A stretch of 44,608 bases of DNA from Aeromonas veronii bv. veronii (GTDB taxonomy: Bacteria > Pseudomonadota > Gammaproteobacteria > Enterobacterales > Aeromonadaceae), in the NCBI RefSeq assembly GCF_000820225.1, contig NZ_CDDK01000013.1, positions 158,891-203,498 of the forward strand, in the 5' to 3' direction. Of this stretch, positions 41,906 to 44,608 are shown piece by piece. Numbering within the stretch: the first letter of the stretch is position 1; every line of letters begins with the position of its first letter. The position numbers were made by a program, and so were the translations under genes. The notes beneath the pieces are model-generated. The model was not told the DNA's origin and did not search any database. It saw nothing but the letters and a program-made list of their open reading frames with translations.

Positions 41906-42706
41906 ATGATCAAAAAACTGATTCTTTCTACCCTGCTGTTTTGCGGGATCGCCACGGCGGCCCCGACCCCTGCCCCCACCTCCACCCTGGATGCCGTGCT
42001 CGAACGCGGCGTGCTGCGAGTCGGCTTCGATGCTGGCTATCAACCCTTCGAGATGACCAACAAGCAGGGCCAGTACATCGGCTTTGACGTGGATCTCGCC
42101 AAGATGGTCGCCAAAGAGATGGGCGTGAAGGTCGAGTTCGTCAACACCGCCTGGGATGGCATCATTCCGGCGCTGCTGACCAACAAGTTCGACGTCATCA
42201 TGGGCGGCATGACCGTCACTCCCCAGCGCAACCTGCGGGTCAACTTCGCCGATCCTTACATCGTGGTCGGCCAGACCATCGTCCTGCGCAAAGAGAAGGC
42301 GGGCGAAATCAAATCCTTCACCGACCTCAACGACCCGAAATACAAGATCGCGGTCAAGCTCGGCACCACCGGCGAGCAGGCAGTCAAGCGCCTGATCCCC
42401 AAAGCCACCCTGCTGCAGTTTGAAACCCAGGATGACGCCAAGCTGGAAGTGATCAACGGCAAGGTCGATGCGTTCGTCTATGACCTGCCCTACAACGCTA
42501 TTTTCGCCTCCCAGAATCAGGGCGCCGTGGTGCATCTCGACAAGCCGTTCACCTTCGAGCCGCTGGCTTGGGCCATCCGCAAGGGGGATCAGGACACCCT
42601 CAACTGGTTCAACAACTACCTGCGCCAGATCAAGGGCGATGGCAGCTACGACCGTCTCTACAAGAAGTGGTTCGAATCCAACGCCTGGCTGAAGCAGCTC
42701 AAATAA
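41906..42706 (+). CDS. Amino-acid ABC transporter, periplasmic binding protein
   Basis: 266 residues. Signal peptide MIKKLILSTLLFCGIATAA. Family-3 solute-binding protein: GVLRVGFDAGYQPFEMTNKQ, IGFDVDLAKMVAKEMGVKVE, IMGGMTVTPQRNLRVNFADP and KLGTTGEQAVKRL. The Arg and Asp residues that grip the alpha-amino and carboxyl groups are in the usual places (MTVTPQR; DAFVYDLP). It is likely for a polar amino acid such as glutamine or glutamate; the exact ligand is uncertain. First gene of the transporter operon. Confidence 0.92.
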   Translation: MIKKLILSTLLFCGIATAAPTPAPTSTLDAVLERGVLRVGFDAGYQPFEMTNKQGQYIGFDVDLAKMVAKEMGVKVEFVNTAWDGIIPALLTNKFDVIMGGMTVTPQRNLRVNFADPYIVVGQTIVLRKEKAGEIKSFTDLNDPKYKIAVKLGTTGEQAVKRLIPKATLLQFETQDDAKLEVINGKVDAFVYDLPYNAIFASQNQGAVVHLDKPFTFEPLAWAIRKGDQDTLNWFNNYLRQIKGDGSYDRLYKKWFESNAWLKQLK

Positions 42707-42773
42707 CCTCTTGGGGGCGGCGCATTGCTGCCCCTGCACCACGCAGCTCCCCACACAATAACGAGAAGAGGTT

Positions 42774-43766
42774 GTGACTGTGCACACACCCAAACCGACA
42801 AGACAGATGGAAAAACAGCCCAATCAGCTGCTCTGGCATGGGGTTTTCCTGCTGATGCTGCTGGTTGCCGTATTCGGCATCTACAAGGCTGTCCAGTCAG
42901 TGGATTACACCTGGCGCTGGGAACGCATTCCCCAGTACATCGCCTATCAGGCGGAGCAGAAGAATCTGGCCGAATTTGACGGCACCGTGATGGCGGGCAC
43001 CAGCGAGGCCGAGAAGGGCAAGCTGTTCCTGCAAGACGATCTCGACCCCAATATACGGCAAGCCATCGCCAGCACCGGCGTACAAGTCGCCGAAGGGGAT
43101 ACCGTTTTTCGTGGCGATACCCTCGACACCCAACTGAGCTGGACCGCAGGCCCCATCGCCTGGGGCGTCTGGGTCACCGTCAAGCTCTCGCTGGTAGCAG
43201 GCATCTTCGCCATCCTGCTCGGCACCCTGGCCGGGCTGGCGCGCCTCTCCCCCAATCCCGCCCTGCGCAATCTGGCCATCACCTATGTGGAGCTGATCCG
43301 CGGTACACCGCTGCTGGTGCAGATCTTCATCGTCTACTTCTTTATCGGTACCGTGCTGAACCTCGATCGCTTCACCGCCGGGGTCGCCGCGCTGGCCGTC
43401 TTTACCGGGGCCTATGTGGCGGAGATCGTCCGCGCCGGTATCAGCTCCATCCACAAGGGGCAGATGGAGGCGGGCCGCAGCCTGGGTATGACCTCCGCCC
43501 AGACCATGCGCTATGTCATCCTGCCGCAGGCGTTCAAGCGGGTGCTGCCACCGCTGGCAGGCCAGTTCATCAACCTGATCAAGGACTCCTCGCTGGTCTC
43601 GGTCATCTCCATCACCGATCTGACCAAGGCCGGTCGCGAGGTAGTCAGCTCCACCTTCAGTCCGTTCGAGGTGTGGTTTACCGTCGCCTTGCTCTATCTG
43701 GTGCTCACCGGCACCCTCTCCTTCCTGGTACGCCGTCTCGAGGTGAAATATGCACGCAGCAACTGA
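42774..43766 (+). CDS. Amino-acid ABC transporter, permease
   Basis: 330 residues, HisM/GlnP type. One N-terminal helix (LLWHGVFLLMLLVAVFGIYK) is followed by an unusually long external segment (about 45-120) and the conserved transmembrane domain. The EAA loop that docks the ATPase is EAGRSLGMTSAQTMRYVILP. The gene starts at a GTG with AGAGG close upstream; a second GTG two codons later and an ATG at 42807 are possible. Its last 17 bp overlap an ATG at 43750 that begins a chain of short repeated frames ending at the ATPase gene. Confidence 0.92.
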   Translation: MTVHTPKPTRQMEKQPNQLLWHGVFLLMLLVAVFGIYKAVQSVDYTWRWERIPQYIAYQAEQKNLAEFDGTVMAGTSEAEKGKLFLQDDLDPNIRQAIASTGVQVAEGDTVFRGDTLDTQLSWTAGPIAWGVWVTVKLSLVAGIFAILLGTLAGLARLSPNPALRNLAITYVELIRGTPLLVQIFIVYFFIGTVLNLDRFTAGVAALAVFTGAYVAEIVRAGISSIHKGQMEAGRSLGMTSAQTMRYVILPQAFKRVLPPLAGQFINLIKDSSLVSVISITDLTKAGREVVSSTFSPFEVWFTVALLYLVLTGTLSFLVRRLEVKYARSN

Positions 43767-43872
43767 TCCCATCATCAAGGTGCAACAGGCATCGAGAAGT
43801 GCAGCCATCACCGACACCCTCTTCGCCTTCCCGGTTCGTTTTCTGGAGGTGAAATATGCACGCAGTAACTGA
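43750..43872 (+). CDS. Chained 40-aa mini-ORF 1
   Basis: Starts [10 protein letters not shown], like the ATPase ([10 protein letters not shown]), and ends [14 protein letters not shown], like the permease ([14 protein letters not shown]). GAGGTG lies 5 nt before the ATG. Several matching codons differ silently from the permease. No known function. It may simply keep ribosomes moving to the ATPase gene. Confidence 0.4.
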   Translation: MHAATDPIIKVQQASRSAAITDTLFAFPVRFLEVKYARSN

Positions 43873-43978
43873 TCCCATCATCAAGGTGCAACAGGCGTCG
43901 AGAAGTGCAGCCATCACCGGCACCCCCTTCGCCTTCCCGGTTCGTTTTCTGGAGGCGAAAAATGCGCGCAGCAACTGA
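43856..43978 (+). CDS. Chained 40-aa mini-ORF 2
   Basis: Starts [10 protein letters not shown] and ends [21 protein letters not shown] is 5 nt before the ATG, stronger than at mini-ORF 1. Same length as mini-ORF 1, with no stop or frameshift gained. Its stop overlaps the ATPase start at 43962. Confidence 0.4.
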   Translation: MHAVTDPIIKVQQASRSAAITGTPFAFPVRFLEAKNARSN

Positions 43979-44608
43979 TCCCATCATCAAAGCGACCGGC
44001 GTAGAGAAGTTCTACGGTAGCGAAGTGCACGCCCTGAAAAATGTCAGCACCCAGGTGGCCGAAGGGGAAGTGGTGGTGATCGTCGGCCCCAGTGGCTCGG
44101 GCAAGTCCACCTTCCTGCGCACCCTCAACCAGCTGGAGACCATCAACGACGGCAACATAGTAGTCGACGGCATCTGCCTGACCGAGCCGGGCGATGTCAA
44201 CAAGCTGCGGGAAGAGGTGGGCATGGTGTTTCAGTCCTTCAACCTCTTTCCCCACCTGACGGTGCTGGATAATATCTGCCTCGCCCCGCAGAAGGTGCGT
44301 GGCCTGTCGCGCCGTGAGGCCGAAGACAGAGCCAAGGCGCTGCTGCTGAAAGTGGGGCTGTCGGTGAAAGCGGCCAGCTATCCCTCCCAACTCTCCGGCG
44401 GTCAGCAACAGCGGGTGGCCATCGCCCGGGCGCTCGCCATGCAGCCACGCATCATGCTGTTTGACGAGCCCACCAGTGCGCTCGACCCCGAAATGGTGGG
44501 GGAAGTGCTGGATGTGATGAAGGGGCTGGCCCGCGAAGGAATGACCATGGTGGTGGTGACCCACGAGATGGGCTTTGCCCGCGAGGTAGCGGATCGGGTG
44601 CTCTTTAT
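43962..44608 (+). CDS. Amino-acid ABC transporter, ATP-binding protein (cut by window edge)
   Basis: 215 residues visible, GlnQ/AapP/HisP type. Walker [11 protein letters not shown]-loop [14 protein letters not shown], signature [15 protein letters not shown], Walker [15 protein letters not shown] and H-loop [10 protein letters not shown] are all present. About 25-30 C-terminal residues lie beyond the window. GGAGG is about 6 nt before the ATG at 43962. It powers import with the binding protein and permease upstream; the duplicated junction separates it from the permease. Confidence 0.94.
   Translation, partial: MRAATDPIIKATGVEKFYGSEVHALKNVSTQVAEGEVVVIVGPSGSGKSTFLRTLNQLETINDGNIVVDGICLTEPGDVNKLREEVGMVFQSFNLFPHLTVLDNICLAPQKVRGLSRREAEDRAKALLLKVGLSVKAASYPSQLSGGQQQRVAIARALAMQPRIMLFDEPTSALDPEMVGEVLDVMKGLAREGMTMVVVTHEMGFAREVADRVLF

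Larger units (their letters stand above)
43750..43978 (+). repeat. 106-bp tandem repeats of the permease/ATPase gene junction
   Basis: The junction (ribosome site, ATG, overlapping stop) occurs three times: ATGs at 43750, 43856 and 43962, exactly 106 bp apart. Stops at 43766, 43872 and 43978 each overlap the next ATG by 17 bp. Parts of each unit resemble the start of the ATPase gene (ATCATCAA...GAGAAG) and the end of the permease gene (GGAGGTGAAATATGC). Units 1 and 2 differ at about ten positions. Confidence 0.9.

Noticed and set aside
1..44608. tRNA or rRNA genes
   Set aside because: I looked for clover-leaf arms and CCA ends at gene gaps and found none I could support.

Overview
The window looks like a piece of a gammaproteobacterial chromosome, most probably Aeromonas. 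The evidence is the GC-rich coding style, the rsxABCDGE-nth order typical of Enterobacterales, Vibrionales and Aeromonadales, a MotY of the sodium-driven polar flagellum, an Omp38-like trimeric porin, tandem secreted alkaline phosphatases, UhpABC and Rnk. The species assignment is inference from gene content only.

Layout. 1-5490 (core, GC-rich): a truncated LysR regulator diverging from a CynX/NimT-type MFS permease, rluF with a small ORF overlapping its start, an envelope-anchored alpha/beta hydrolase, and a VOC (glyoxalase-fold) gene followed by a short diverged copy of its own 3' end. 5585-11700 (accessory, clearly AT-richer): a defence-type island. It holds a three-gene operon (GHKL ATPase, unknown 275-aa protein, unknown 253-aa protein) that converges on a Dcm-like 5-methylcytosine methyltransferase, and a divergent Vsr-family endonuclease. 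No helicase and no ordinary restriction endonuclease is visible, so this is my best candidate for an under-described system. 11804-19583: the rsxABCDGE electron-transport operon running into nth, then gloA. 19608-23363: motY, a solitary outer-membrane beta-barrel, and two small exported proteins that appear to share a domain. 23364-24481: an IS481-family element. 24581-31161: a major porin, dinG, a YccT/CsgI-like protein, a histone-deacetylase-fold hydrolase and a YlqF/RbgA-type GTPase. 31391-35861: a PhoB-box-like array driving two tandem alkaline phosphatases, then two small periplasmic proteins. 36107-41385: rnk, uhpABC (no uhpT in view) and a diguanylate cyclase. 41906-44608: a polar amino-acid ABC transporter whose ATPase gene runs off the right edge.

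A second recurring oddity is that three unrelated gene ends (VOC gene, rsxD, ABC permease) are followed at 98-110 bp by a diverged copy of the gene's own 3' end. In each case the copy sits in an open mini-ORF that ends with almost the same C-terminal peptide. In the last two cases the mini-ORFs overlap the stop codon upstream and the next start downstream, forming chains of overlapping reading frames. Most differences in the duplicated C-terminal codons are synonymous.

All calls come from reading the sequence and from family knowledge; no database search was run.
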